Positions 43,276-52,136 of a DNA stretch of 64,000 bases are shown piece by piece; the stretch's first letter is position 1; every line of letters starts with the position of its first letter. The notes under the pieces were generated by a model that was not told the origin of the DNA, ran no database searches, and worked only from the letters and a program-made list of their open reading frames with translations. Made by a program: the position numbers and the translations under genes. Origin of the DNA: Pseudomonas sp. Leaf48 (lineage in GTDB: Bacteria > Pseudomonadota > Gammaproteobacteria > Pseudomonadales > Pseudomonadaceae); assembly GCF_001421885.1 (NCBI RefSeq), contig NZ_LMLH01000033.1:62001-126000 (forward strand), given 5' to 3'.

Positions 43276-43659
43276 CTGTAGCGAGGGGGCTTGCCTGTGG
43301 TGAGGTGGCTTGCCTGTGGGGAGGGGACTTGCCTGTGGTGAGGTGGCTTGCCTGTGGGGAGGGGACTTGCCTGTGGTGAGGTGGCTTGCCTGTGGTGAGG
43401 TGGCTTGCCTGTGGGGAGGGGCTTGCCTGTGGGGTGGGGCTTGCCTGTGGGGTGGGGCTTGCCTGTGGCGAGGGGGCTTGCCCCCGTTGGAGTGCGAAGC
43501 ACTCCCCTGCATTCTTCCCGACAAACCGCACAGGCAAGTTTTACGACTGCTTCGCAGCCGAACGGGGGCAAGCCCCCTCGCCACAGGCAAGCCTCACTCC
43601 ACAGGCAAGCCCCTCACCACAGAAATGCCCCACACCACAGGCAAGTCCCCACCCCACAG
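43276..43659. repeat. REPIN with tandemly expanded ends (11 + 5 units)
   Basis: A REPIN core (43463-43586) of the same subtype as 25335-25465 has its outer unit CTGTGGCGAGGGGGCTTGC repeated. On the left 11 head-to-tail units span 43276-43481 (eight of 19 bp, three of 18 bp, with T/G/C and A changes). On the right five inverted units span 43568-43659. Together they form a nearly 400-bp inverted structure between the divergent rpiA and ilvA genes. Long open frames through it are repeat artefacts. Confidence 0.93.
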
Positions 43660-43760
43660 GTTAGTGTCCGTTCTTAAAACCACCTGTTTACTGTGGTCGC
43701 ACGCCTGAAAGCCGGGTTAGACTCCGTGGTCCCGCCCAACCCGCTCAGTGATGCTTTCCG

Positions 43761-45275
43761 ATGCTTGAACAGTACGTCAAAAAGATCCTCACCTCGCGCG
43801 TTTATGACGTTGCCGTAGAAACCCCATTGCAGCTTGCCCGCCAGCTCTCCGAGCGGCTGGGCAACAGTATTTTGCTCAAGCGCGAAGACTTGCAGCCGGT
43901 GTTCTCGTTCAAGATTCGCGGCGCCTACAACAAGCTCACCCAGTTGAGCGACGAAGAGCGCGCGCGCGGTGTGGTCACCGCATCGGCGGGCAACCATGCA
44001 CAAGGCCTGGCCCTGGCGGCCAAGGTATTGGGCGTGAAAGCGACCATCGTGATGCCAAAGACCACCCCGGAAATCAAGGTTGAAGGCGTGCGTTCCCGTG
44101 GTGGCAAAGTGGTACTGCACGGCGATTCGTTTCCCGAAGCCCTGGCATACTCGCTGAAACTGGTCGACGAAAAAGGCTACGTCTACATTCACCCCTACGA
44201 CGATCCCCACACCATTGCCGGGCAGGGCACCGTGGCGATGGAGATTCTGCGCCAGCACCCGCAGCCATTGGATGCGATTTTCGTTCCAGTGGGCGGCGGC
44301 GGCCTGATCGCGGGGATCGCGGCATACGTGAAATACCTGCGCCCGGACATCAAGATCATTGGTGTCGAACCGGACGACTCCAACTGCTTGCAAGCGGCCA
44401 TGGCTGCCGGCGAGCGCGTCGTGCTGCCGACCGTAGGCATTTTCGCCGACGGCGTGGCGGTGGCCCAGATCGGCCAGCATACCTTCGACATCTGCAAAGA
44501 TTATGTCGATGAGGTTATCACCGTCAGTACCGACGAGATCTGCGCGGCAATCAAGGATATCTACGACGATACCCGCTCGATCACCGAACCTGCCGGCGCC
44601 TTGGGTGTGGCCGGGATCAAGAAGTACGTCGAGCAGCGAGGCGTCAGCGGCCAGACCTTCGTTGCCATCGACTCCGGTGCCAACGTCAACTTCGATCGCC
44701 TGCGCCATGTTGCCGAACGCGCGGAACTGGGCGAAGGCCGCGAAGCCATCATCGCCGTGACCATTCCGGAAAAACCGGGCAGCTTCAAGGCGTTCTGTGA
44801 GGCTATCGGCAAGCGCCAGATCACCGAATTCAATTACCGCTACAACACAGGCAGCGAAGCGCACATTTTCGTCGGCGTGCAGACGCACCCGGAAAACGAC
44901 CCGCGCAGCACCCTGATCGCCAGCCTGAGCGAGCAGGGGTTCCCGGTGCTGGACCTGACCGACAACGAACTGGCCAAATTGCACATCCGCCACATGGTTG
45001 GTGGTCGTGCGGCGCACGTGGTTGATGAAGTGATTCTGCGCTTCGAATTCCCGGAGCGGCCGGGTGCACTGTTCAACTTTCTCAACAAATTGGGCGGGCG
45101 CTGGAACATCTCGATGTTCCACTATCGCAACCATGGTGCGGCGGATGGCCGGGTCGTTGCGGGCCTGCAGGTGCCTCACGAAGAGCGTCATCTGGTACCG
45201 GCGGCGCTGGAAGAAATCGGTTACCCATACTGGGATGAAAGCGACAACCCGGCCTATCAGTTGTTTCTTGGCTGA
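43761..45275 (+). CDS. ilvA: Threonine ammonia-lyase, biosynthetic (IlvA)
   Basis: 504-residue PLP enzyme converting threonine to 2-oxobutyrate for isoleucine synthesis. The PLP Lys is in VFSFKIRGAYNK (about residue 51) and the phosphate-binding loop is VGGGGLIAG (about 178-186). Two ACT-like regulatory domains at about 320-400 and 415-500 fit the isoleucine-inhibited long form. Length is normal. Confidence 0.96.
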   Translation: MLEQYVKKILTSRVYDVAVETPLQLARQLSERLGNSILLKREDLQPVFSFKIRGAYNKLTQLSDEERARGVVTASAGNHAQGLALAAKVLGVKATIVMPKTTPEIKVEGVRSRGGKVVLHGDSFPEALAYSLKLVDEKGYVYIHPYDDPHTIAGQGTVAMEILRQHPQPLDAIFVPVGGGGLIAGIAAYVKYLRPDIKIIGVEPDDSNCLQAAMAAGERVVLPTVGIFADGVAVAQIGQHTFDICKDYVDEVITVSTDEICAAIKDIYDDTRSITEPAGALGVAGIKKYVEQRGVSGQTFVAIDSGANVNFDRLRHVAERAELGEGREAIIAVTIPEKPGSFKAFCEAIGKRQITEFNYRYNTGSEAHIFVGVQTHPENDPRSTLIASLSEQGFPVLDLTDNELAKLHIRHMVGGRAAHVVDEVILRFEFPERPGALFNFLNKLGGRWNISMFHYRNHGAADGRVVAGLQVPHEERHLVPAALEEIGYPYWDESDNPAYQLFLG

Positions 45276-45315
45276 AGGGCTACGCTGACAGGCCAGGCAA
45301 TAAGGAAATCTGACA

Positions 45316-45741
45316 ATGGAAACGTTAACTGCCCTGAAAGCGGCGCACATGGTGGCAACTGTTGTATTGCTGGCTTGTGCGCTGGGACTGGGAGTCTGGG
45401 TATTGCTGGCGCGGCGCAAGGGTGACGCGACGGCGGGTAGTCGCACATTGCAGCGGCCAAAGGTGTTCATCTGGCTGCTGATGGGCCTGGCGCTGCTGAG
45501 CATGCCGTTCACCGGCTGGTGGATGGTGCATCTCGTGGGCTGGTCGCTGGGACAGACCTGGTTGCTGGCCTCCAGCGTTTTGTACAGCGTAGCGGCGTTG
45601 GCGTGGTTCTGGCTGCTGGTGCGGTTGAACAGGTTGCGCAAGGCGCCGGGTGCGGTGGGCAGGTTTACCTTTGCCTTGGCGTTGTTCAGTTTTGTCTGCT
45701 TTGTGGCGATTGCCGGGTTGATGGGAGCAAAGCCAGTGTAG
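45316..45741 (+). CDS. DUF2269-family integral membrane protein
   Basis: 141-residue protein with four transmembrane helices. It opens METLTALKAAHMVATVVLLACALGLGVWVLLARRKG and has PFTGWWMVHLVGWSLGQTWLLAS in the middle. Matches the DUF2269 family of small membrane proteins of unknown function. Follows ilvA by 40 nt. Its TAG stop is part of the REP that follows. Confidence 0.85.
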   Translation: METLTALKAAHMVATVVLLACALGLGVWVLLARRKGDATAGSRTLQRPKVFIWLLMGLALLSMPFTGWWMVHLVGWSLGQTWLLASSVLYSVAALAWFWLLVRLNRLRKAPGAVGRFTFALALFSFVCFVAIAGLMGAKPV

Positions 45742-45838
45742 GAGCGAGCTTGCTCGCGAAAAACTCAAGATCGCTGCGGGGCATCAGGTAGCCCCGCGTT
45801 ATCGTTCACGACCATCGCGAGCAGGCTCGCTCCTACAG
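45737..45838. repeat. REP pair overlapping DUF2269 stop
   Basis: Inverted units tgtaggagcgagcttgctcg and gcgagcaggctcgctcctac with an inner ggggcat/agcccc pairing. Confidence 0.87.
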
Positions 45839-45848
45839 TATGGCGGTA

Positions 45849-46505
45849 TCAGTCGCGCAGACTGATCACCGGCCAGCCACGCTGCTGGGCCTCGGCCCGC
45901 AGATTCGGATCAGGATCGACCGCCACCGGATTCGCCACCTGCTCCAGCAACGGCAAGTCATTCATCGAGTCGCTGTAGAAATAGCTGTCTTGCAGCGAAT
46001 ACCCGGTCTCTTCCAGCCAGCGATTCAGCCTTGTCACCTTGCCTTCACGGAAGCACGGCACGTCGGTGCTGCGCCCGGTGTAGCGGCCGTCGACCATTTC
46101 GCATTCGGTGGCGATCAGGGTTTCGACACCCAGGCGCTCGGCAATCGGTCCGGTAACGAAGCGGTTGGTCGCCGTGATGATCACCAGCTTGTCGCCGGCG
46201 TCGCGGTGCCTGGCCAGCAGTTCGAGGGCCTTGGGCAGCATGATCGGCTCGATGCAGTCGCGCATGTAATCGCTGTGCCACAAATCCAGGGTAGCCATCT
46301 CGGTGCGGCCCAGAACTTCCAGGCAGAAGTTCAGGTACGCGGCGTTATCCAGTTTGCCGGCCAGGTAATCCTGGTAGAACTCATCGTTGCGCGTCTTGTA
46401 CGCGACAGGGTCGAGAAAGCCGCGCTCGCAAAGGTAATCGCCCCAGGCGTGATCGCTGTCACCGCCCAGAAGGGTGTTGTCCAAATCGAATAAAGCCAGG
46501 CGCAT
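45849..46505 (-). CDS. HAD-IB phosphatase, probable histidinol-phosphate phosphatase
   Basis: 218-residue SerB-like HAD enzyme. The nucleophile motif is FDLDNTLLGGD (about 6-16), motif II is IITATN (about 103-108), and motif III/IV is DSYFYSDSMNDLPLLE (about 177-192). Position beside rppH-ptsP matches P. aeruginosa PA0335, which I recall as the histidinol-phosphate phosphatase of pseudomonads; the function is inferred from that synteny. It is divergent from rppH. Confidence 0.85.
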   Translation of the reverse strand: MRLALFDLDNTLLGGDSDHAWGDYLCERGFLDPVAYKTRNDEFYQDYLAGKLDNAAYLNFCLEVLGRTEMATLDLWHSDYMRDCIEPIMLPKALELLARHRDAGDKLVIITATNRFVTGPIAERLGVETLIATECEMVDGRYTGRSTDVPCFREGKVTRLNRWLEETGYSLQDSYFYSDSMNDLPLLEQVANPVAVDPDPNLRAEAQQRGWPVISLRD

Positions 46506-46648
46506 TGCAGTTACCCGCTGAAAAGTCAGTAAAAAGGCCACAAGAATACGGTCTTTTGACAAGAGTGCACATAACACAGGAACCTTCGTTGCCGCCTTCA
46601 CAACCTTTGTGGAACAATGCGGCGACATGCGTTTGCGAGGTTGTTGCC

Positions 46649-47128
46649 GTGATCGACCCCGATGGTTTTCGCCCTAATGTCGGGATCATTCTGACGAATG
46701 ACGCCGGCCAGGTGCTATGGGCTCGCCGTATCAATCAAGATGCCTGGCAGTTTCCACAGGGAGGAATCAACCCCGAAGAGACGCCGGAAGACGCCTTGTA
46801 CCGCGAGTTGAACGAAGAAGTGGGCCTGGAGCGCGAAGATGTTGAAATTCTCGCCTGCACCCGGGGCTGGTTGCGCTATCGTTTGCCGCAACGTCTGGTA
46901 CGCACGCACAGCCAACCGCTGTGCATCGGCCAGAAACAGAAATGGTTTCTCCTGCGCCTGATCTCCAACGAGCAGCGGGTGCGGATGGATTTGACCGGTA
47001 AACCGGAATTCGATGGCTGGCGCTGGGTCAGCTATTGGTATCCGTTGGGCCAGGTGGTGACATTCAAGCGCGAGGTGTATCGACGCGCTCTCAAAGAGCT
47101 TGCCCCGCGCCTTTTAACGCGCGACTGA
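46649..47128 (+). CDS. rppH: RNA pyrophosphohydrolase RppH (Nudix)
   Basis: 159-residue Nudix hydrolase that removes pyrophosphate from 5' ends of mRNA to start decay. The Nudix box is GGINPEETPEDALYRELNEEVGL at about 38-60. The start is the GTG of VIDPDGFRPNVGIIL; earlier starts would run into the divergent gene. ptsP starts 22 nt downstream, the usual order. Confidence 0.94.
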   Translation: MIDPDGFRPNVGIILTNDAGQVLWARRINQDAWQFPQGGINPEETPEDALYRELNEEVGLEREDVEILACTRGWLRYRLPQRLVRTHSQPLCIGQKQKWFLLRLISNEQRVRMDLTGKPEFDGWRWVSYWYPLGQVVTFKREVYRRALKELAPRLLTRD

Positions 47129-47150
47129 CGACGGAGTTCGACCCCGAGCC

Positions 47151-49430
47151 ATGCTCAATACGCTGCGCAAGATCGTCCAGGAAGTTAACTCCGCCAAGGA
47201 TCTCAAGGCGGCGTTGGGGATTATTGTGTTACGCGTCAAAGAGGCCATGGGCAGCCAGGTCTGCTCGGTCTATCTGCTTGACCCGGAGACCAACCGTTTC
47301 GTGCTGATGGCCACCGAGGGCTTGAACAAGCGCTCGATCGGCAAGGTCAGCATGGCGCCCAATGAAGGTCTGGTCGGCCTGGTCGGCACGCGTGAAGAGC
47401 CCCTGAACCTCGAAAACGCCGCGGATCACCCGCGCTACCGCTACTTCGCCGAAACCGGTGAAGAGCGTTACGCGTCGTTCCTCGGCGCGCCGATCATCCA
47501 TCACCGCCGCGTCGTCGGCGTGTTGGTCATCCAGCAAAAGGAGCGCCGCCAGTTCGATGAGGGTGAAGAAGCCTTCCTCGTGACCATGAGCGCGCAGCTC
47601 GCCGGGGTAATCGCCCATGCCGAGGCCACCGGTTCGATCCGTGGCCTGGGTCGCCAGGGCAAGGGCATCCAGGAAGCCAAGTTTGTCGGCGTTCCGGGGT
47701 CGCCGGGTGCGGCGGTCGGTACCGCGGTGGTCATGCTGCCACCGGCTGACCTGGACGTGGTGCCGGACAAGACCATCACCGACATCGACGCCGAACTCGG
47801 GCTGTTCAAAACCGCCATCGAAGGCGTGCGCGCCGACATGCGCACCTTGTCCGCCAAGCTCGCCACGCAATTGCGTCCGGAAGAGCGGGCGTTGTTCGAT
47901 GTCTACCTGATGATGCTCGACGACGCCGCGCTGGGCAGCGAAGTAACCACCGTGATCAAGACCGGTCAGTGGGCCCAGGGTGCGCTGCGCCAGGTGGTCA
48001 CCGATCACGTCAACCGTTTCGAATTGATGGACGACGCCTACCTGCGCGAACGCGCTTCGGACGTCAAGGACCTCGGCCGGCGCTTGCTGGCTTATTTGCA
48101 GGAAGAGCGCCAGCAAACCCTGGTCTACCCCGACAACACCATCCTGATCAGTGAAGAACTGACGCCGGCAATGCTCGGCGAGGTGCCGGAAGGCAAGCTG
48201 GCGGGTCTGGTTTCGGTACTCGGCTCCGGCAACTCCCACGTGGCGATCCTGGCGCGAGCCATGGGCATCCCGACGGTGATGGGTCTGGTCGACCTGCCGT
48301 ATTCCAAGGTCGACGGCATCCAGATGATCGTCGATGGCTACCACGGCGAGGTCTACACCAACCCCAGTGACGTGCTGCGCAAGCAGTTCGCCGAAGTGGT
48401 CGAGGAAGAGAAACAACTGGCCCTCGGGCTCGATGCGCTGCGCGATCTGCCGTGTATCACCGTCGACGGCCACCGCATGCCGCTGTGGGTCAACACGGGC
48501 CTGCTGGCAGATGTGGCGCGGGCGCAGAAGCGCGGTGCCGAAGGCGTCGGGCTGTACCGCACCGAAGTGCCGTTCATGATCAACCAGCGCTTCCCGAGCG
48601 AAAAGGAACAGCTGGCGATCTACCGCGAGCAGCTCGCCGCTTTCCACCCGCAACCCGTCACCATGCGCACTCTGGACATCGGCGGCGACAAATCACTGTC
48701 GTACTTCCCGATCAAGGAAGACAACCCGTTCCTCGGCTGGCGCGGCATTCGTGTCACCCTCGACCACCCGGAAATCTTCCTGGTGCAGACCCGTGCCATG
48801 CTCAAGGCCAGCGAAGGCTTGAACAACCTGCGCATCCTGCTGCCGATGATCTCCGGCACCCATGAACTGGAAGAAGCCCTGCACTTGATCCACCGCGCTT
48901 GGGGCGAAGTGCGTGACGAAGGCTGCGACGTGCCGATGCCGCCGATTGGCGTGATGATCGAGATCCCGGCGGCGGTTTATCAGACCAAGGAACTGGCGCG
49001 GCAGGTGGACTTCCTCTCGGTGGGCTCCAACGACCTGACCCAGTACCTGCTGGCTGTGGACCGTAACAACCCGCGGGTCGCCGACCTCTACGATTACCTG
49101 CACCCGGCGGTGCTGCAGGCGTTGCAGAACGTGGTTCGCGATGCCCATGCCGAAGGCAAGCCGGTGAGTATTTGCGGTGAGATGGCCGGTGACCCGGCGG
49201 CGGCAGTGTTGTTGATGGCGATGGGCTTCGACAGCCTGTCGATGAACGCCACCAACTTGCCGAAAGTGAAGTGGATGCTGCGTCAGATCAACCTGAGCAA
49301 GGCCAAGGAGTTGCTGGCCGAGCTGATGACCATCGACAACCCGCAAGTTATCCACAGCTCGCTGCAACTGGCGCTGAAGAACCTCGGGCTGGCGCGGATG
49401 ATCAATCCGGCGGCAATCAAGCCCCTCTAA
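47151..49430 (+). CDS. ptsP: PEP-protein phosphotransferase PtsP (nitrogen PTS enzyme I)
   Basis: 759 residues. An N-terminal GAF domain (about 1-160) is followed by the enzyme I domains. The phospho-accepting His is in SGNSHVAILARAMGIPTVMG at about 365. The PEP-binding barrel has GVGLYRTEVPFM, MRTLDIGGDKSLSYFP and a closing region DFLSVGSNDLTQYLLAVDR and SICGEMAGDP. It starts the PtsP-PtsO-PtsN phosphorelay that links nitrogen status to regulation. Cotranscribed with rppH. Confidence 0.96.
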   Translation: MLNTLRKIVQEVNSAKDLKAALGIIVLRVKEAMGSQVCSVYLLDPETNRFVLMATEGLNKRSIGKVSMAPNEGLVGLVGTREEPLNLENAADHPRYRYFAETGEERYASFLGAPIIHHRRVVGVLVIQQKERRQFDEGEEAFLVTMSAQLAGVIAHAEATGSIRGLGRQGKGIQEAKFVGVPGSPGAAVGTAVVMLPPADLDVVPDKTITDIDAELGLFKTAIEGVRADMRTLSAKLATQLRPEERALFDVYLMMLDDAALGSEVTTVIKTGQWAQGALRQVVTDHVNRFELMDDAYLRERASDVKDLGRRLLAYLQEERQQTLVYPDNTILISEELTPAMLGEVPEGKLAGLVSVLGSGNSHVAILARAMGIPTVMGLVDLPYSKVDGIQMIVDGYHGEVYTNPSDVLRKQFAEVVEEEKQLALGLDALRDLPCITVDGHRMPLWVNTGLLADVARAQKRGAEGVGLYRTEVPFMINQRFPSEKEQLAIYREQLAAFHPQPVTMRTLDIGGDKSLSYFPIKEDNPFLGWRGIRVTLDHPEIFLVQTRAMLKASEGLNNLRILLPMISGTHELEEALHLIHRAWGEVRDEGCDVPMPPIGVMIEIPAAVYQTKELARQVDFLSVGSNDLTQYLLAVDRNNPRVADLYDYLHPAVLQALQNVVRDAHAEGKPVSICGEMAGDPAAAVLLMAMGFDSLSMNATNLPKVKWMLRQINLSKAKELLAELMTIDNPQVIHSSLQLALKNLGLARMINPAAIKPL

Positions 49431-49443
49431 GCCTGCACTGGCC

Positions 49444-49525
49444 CCTTCGCGAGCAAGCCCGCTCCCACATAGGATTTGTGACCGCCGCAAATCCCCTGTG
49501 GGAGCGGGCTTGCTCGCGAAGAGGG
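49444..49525. repeat. REP pair after ptsP
   Basis: Inverted units cttcgcgagcaagcccgctc and gtgggagcgggcttgctcgcg about 35 bp apart, between convergent genes. Confidence 0.87.
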
Positions 49526-49544
49526 CCGGAAGGACAGCGCAAAA

Positions 49545-50291
49545 CTAAATCCTTATTTCCACCTCCCCCAAATGCCCGCCATACGGCCCGAAACTCCTTT
49601 CGACCAGATGCCGCGACCCGTCCGCCTGCACAATCAGTGCAGTACTCGCCCGCGTCCCATAACTTTGGCTGGCAATGAATACACTCGACAGCAGCGTCTC
49701 GGTAGCCAATCCCACGCCGGTATCCGGCAGGTCGGCGAACGGCGCCGTCTGGGGATCGCCCAGTAACGCCAGCAACGCCTGGGGGTGCGGAGCATCCAGC
49801 ACCCCCCTCAGCGCAGCCTTGGCCTTGAGCAGTTTTGGCCATGGAGTATCCAGCCCGGCATTCGACACCCCATAAATCCCAGGCTGCAGCATCACCGCCT
49901 CAGAATCCCGGGCATTGAAGTGCCAAAGCTCATTGCGATTGCCAATCAGCAGATTGAACCCGGCATATTCCAGCGAACGCCGGACAACATCGCCCAAATA
50001 GTCATCAATCGAGCTGCTGCCGCTGAGAAAACCTGCCACCAGTTCACCCCGCGACTTACGCGCGGGTGGTTGGTGAGGATCGCGGATGTTGGTCAGCGCG
50101 GCGAAGCGCCCGTTGGCGCCGATGCCAAGCCAGGTGCCACCGGCCTCAAGGTCGCGCCCTGCATGGACATGGGGCGCATCGGCCCACGACGCCAGCGGCA
50201 GGCTGGGGCGGGCGTAGAATTCATCGCGATTGGCGGCAACGACCAACGGCTGGGCATGACCCGGTCGCCAGGCAAAAACAATCAGGCACAT
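49545..50291 (-). CDS. NRDE (TANGO2)-family protein
   Basis: 248-residue Ntn-hydrolase-like protein. It opens MCLIVFAW with Cys2 and contains VVAANRDEFYARPS, the NRDE signature (about 17-30), then GGTWLGIGANGRFAALTNIRDP. The family is conserved to human TANGO2 and linked to haem or lipid handling; the exact role is unknown. The same position in the P. aeruginosa ptsP-lgt region supports a core gene. Confidence 0.9.
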   Translation of the reverse strand: MCLIVFAWRPGHAQPLVVAANRDEFYARPSLPLASWADAPHVHAGRDLEAGGTWLGIGANGRFAALTNIRDPHQPPARKSRGELVAGFLSGSSSIDDYLGDVVRRSLEYAGFNLLIGNRNELWHFNARDSEAVMLQPGIYGVSNAGLDTPWPKLLKAKAALRGVLDAPHPQALLALLGDPQTAPFADLPDTGVGLATETLLSSVFIASQSYGTRASTALIVQADGSRHLVERSFGPYGGHLGEVEIRI

Positions 50292-50412
50292 AAGGCAGTC
50301 CTTGGGTGTTTTTTGCCCACTCTACGCAGACATCGTCCGCTCTTCCATCGCCTCCAGTGGAGCTTGAGGCTATGCATCCGTTACCATGCCGCTCTTATTC
50401 GGGGAGGCGGCC

Positions 50413-51195
50413 ATGGAATTTCTGCTCTATCTGGCGCTCGGCGCCTGTGCAGGCGTGCTGGCGGGGCTGTTTGGCGTGGGTGGCGGGATCATCATCGTCC
50501 CGGTGCTGGTGTTCAGTTTTACCTTGCAGGGTTTCGATCAGTCGATCCTGACTCACCTGGCGGTCGGTACATCCCTGGCAACCATTATCTTTACCTCGAT
50601 CAACGCGGTGCGTGAGCATCATCGACGTGGCGCCGTGCGTTGGCCGATCTTCGTGTGGATGACCGTTGGCATTCTGATAGGCGCCGGTTTTGGTGCGTTG
50701 ACCGCCGAGGCGATCTCCGGACCGAACCTGCAAAAAATCATTGGTGTGTTTGCCCTTGTTATCGCCGCGCAGCTGGCGCTGGACGTCAAACCCAAGGCCA
50801 GTCGAACCGTACCGGGCAAACTTGGCCTGACCCTGGCCGGCGGTGTGATTGGCTGGGCTTCGGCAATTTTCGGGATCGGCGGCGGTTCGCTGACCGTGCC
50901 ATTCCTGACCTGGCGCAGTGTGCCGATGCAGCAGGCGGTGGCCACTTCATCCGCCTGCGGGCTGCCGATCGCTTTGGCCAGTGCATTAAGTTTCATGATT
51001 CTTGGCTGGCACGATCCGTTGCTGCCGGCCCATAGTCTCGGTTTCATCTATTTGCCGGCGTTGCTGGGCATTGCCCTGACCAGCATGGTTTTCGCCCGGT
51101 TCGGTGCACGATTGGCCCACAGGCTGTCACCGAAGTTGCTGAAAAGACTGTTTGCCGCTTTGCTGTTCTGCGTCGGCCTGAACTTCTTGCTCTGA
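50413..51195 (+). CDS. TauE/SafE-family membrane exporter
   Basis: 260-residue membrane protein with about seven to eight helices. The two family repeats are GVLAGLFGVGGGIIIVPVLV (about 16-35) and GWASAIFGIGGGSLTVPFLTWR (about 150-170). The family is associated with export of sulfite or sulfonated acids; substrate not determined here. GGGGAGG lies just before the ATG at 50413. Confidence 0.88.
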   Translation: MEFLLYLALGACAGVLAGLFGVGGGIIIVPVLVFSFTLQGFDQSILTHLAVGTSLATIIFTSINAVREHHRRGAVRWPIFVWMTVGILIGAGFGALTAEAISGPNLQKIIGVFALVIAAQLALDVKPKASRTVPGKLGLTLAGGVIGWASAIFGIGGGSLTVPFLTWRSVPMQQAVATSSACGLPIALASALSFMILGWHDPLLPAHSLGFIYLPALLGIALTSMVFARFGARLAHRLSPKLLKRLFAALLFCVGLNFLL

Positions 51196-51276
51196 CGAAA
51201 GCGCAATCCTGGCTTAATCCTGAGGTGGCAGCGTCGCCCGGGAATTTTTAGATTTGAACTCTAACGAGGAGTCGCA

Positions 51277-52089
51277 ATGCTGCCTTACCCGCAGATCGAC
51301 CCGGTGGCCTTGGCCATCGGTCCGCTGAAAATCCACTGGTACGGTCTGATGTACCTGATCGGCATCGGCGGCGCCTGGCTGTTGGCGTCCCGCCGCTTGA
51401 ACCGTTTCGACCCGACCTGGACCAAGGAGAAACTCTCCGACATGGTGTTCTGGATGTCGATGGGGGTCATCGTCGGCGGCCGCCTCGGTTACGTGCTGTT
51501 CTACGATCTGAGCGCCTACCTGGCCAATCCGATGCTGATTTTCGAAGTGTGGAAGGGCGGCATGTCGTTCCACGGCGGTTTCATCGGCGTGATGCTCGCA
51601 GCATTGTGGTTCGGTAAAAAGAACAACAAGTCGTTTTTCCAGCTGATGGACTTCGTCGCGCCGATGGTGCCGATCGGGCTGGGTGCAGGACGTATCGGTA
51701 ACTTCATTAACGCCGAGTTGTGGGGCAAGGCGACGGACGTGCCCTGGGCGATGGTCTTCCCGCCGTTCAGCGATCCGGCGCAGTTGCCGCGTCATCCGTC
51801 GCAGTTGTATCAGTTCGCCCTGGAAGGCGTGGCATTGTTCCTGATCCTGTGGCTGTTCTCGCGCAAGCCGCGGCCAACCATGGCGGTATCCGGGATGTTC
51901 GCGCTGTTCTACGGCATCTTCCGTTTCATCGTCGAATTTGTCCGCGTACCGGACGCGCAACTGGGCTATCTGGCCTGGAACTGGCTGACCATGGGGCAGG
52001 TGCTGTGCGTGCCGATGATCGTCGGTGGTCTGTTCCTGATCTGGCTGGCGTACCACCGCGCTCCGGCAACTCCAGCGCCAGCCGTATAA
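51277..52089 (+). CDS. lgt: Prolipoprotein diacylglyceryl transferase Lgt
   Basis: 270-residue inner-membrane enzyme that attaches diacylglycerol to lipobox cysteines. It has the essential HGGFIGV motif at about 103 and the Lgt signature GAGRIGNFINAELWG at about 138-152, with seven transmembrane helices. GAGGAG precedes the ATG. thyA follows 47 nt downstream, the common lgt-thyA pairing. Confidence 0.96.
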   Translation: MLPYPQIDPVALAIGPLKIHWYGLMYLIGIGGAWLLASRRLNRFDPTWTKEKLSDMVFWMSMGVIVGGRLGYVLFYDLSAYLANPMLIFEVWKGGMSFHGGFIGVMLAALWFGKKNNKSFFQLMDFVAPMVPIGLGAGRIGNFINAELWGKATDVPWAMVFPPFSDPAQLPRHPSQLYQFALEGVALFLILWLFSRKPRPTMAVSGMFALFYGIFRFIVEFVRVPDAQLGYLAWNWLTMGQVLCVPMIVGGLFLIWLAYHRAPATPAPAV

Positions 52090-52136
52090 ATTCGAAGCCC
52101 GGGTCACCACCCGGGATTCAAGGACACAGGTAACTC

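Noticed and set aside
43276..43659. Possible CRISPR array
   Set aside because: Repeats are head to tail with no unique spacers, and the two halves are inverted around a REPIN core; no cas genes.
43219..43708. Overlapping Pro/Gln/His- or Gly/Leu-rich frames in the tandem repeat, including an apparent long N-terminal extension of rpiA
   Set aside because: Non-coding 18-19-bp repeats lacking stops in several frames; RpiA homology begins at 43153.
43674..45641. 655-codon minus-strand frame opposite ilvA
   Set aside because: Shadow of ilvA and the DUF2269 gene; no protein family signal.
47229..48653. 474-codon minus-strand frame in ptsP
   Set aside because: Shadow of ptsP.
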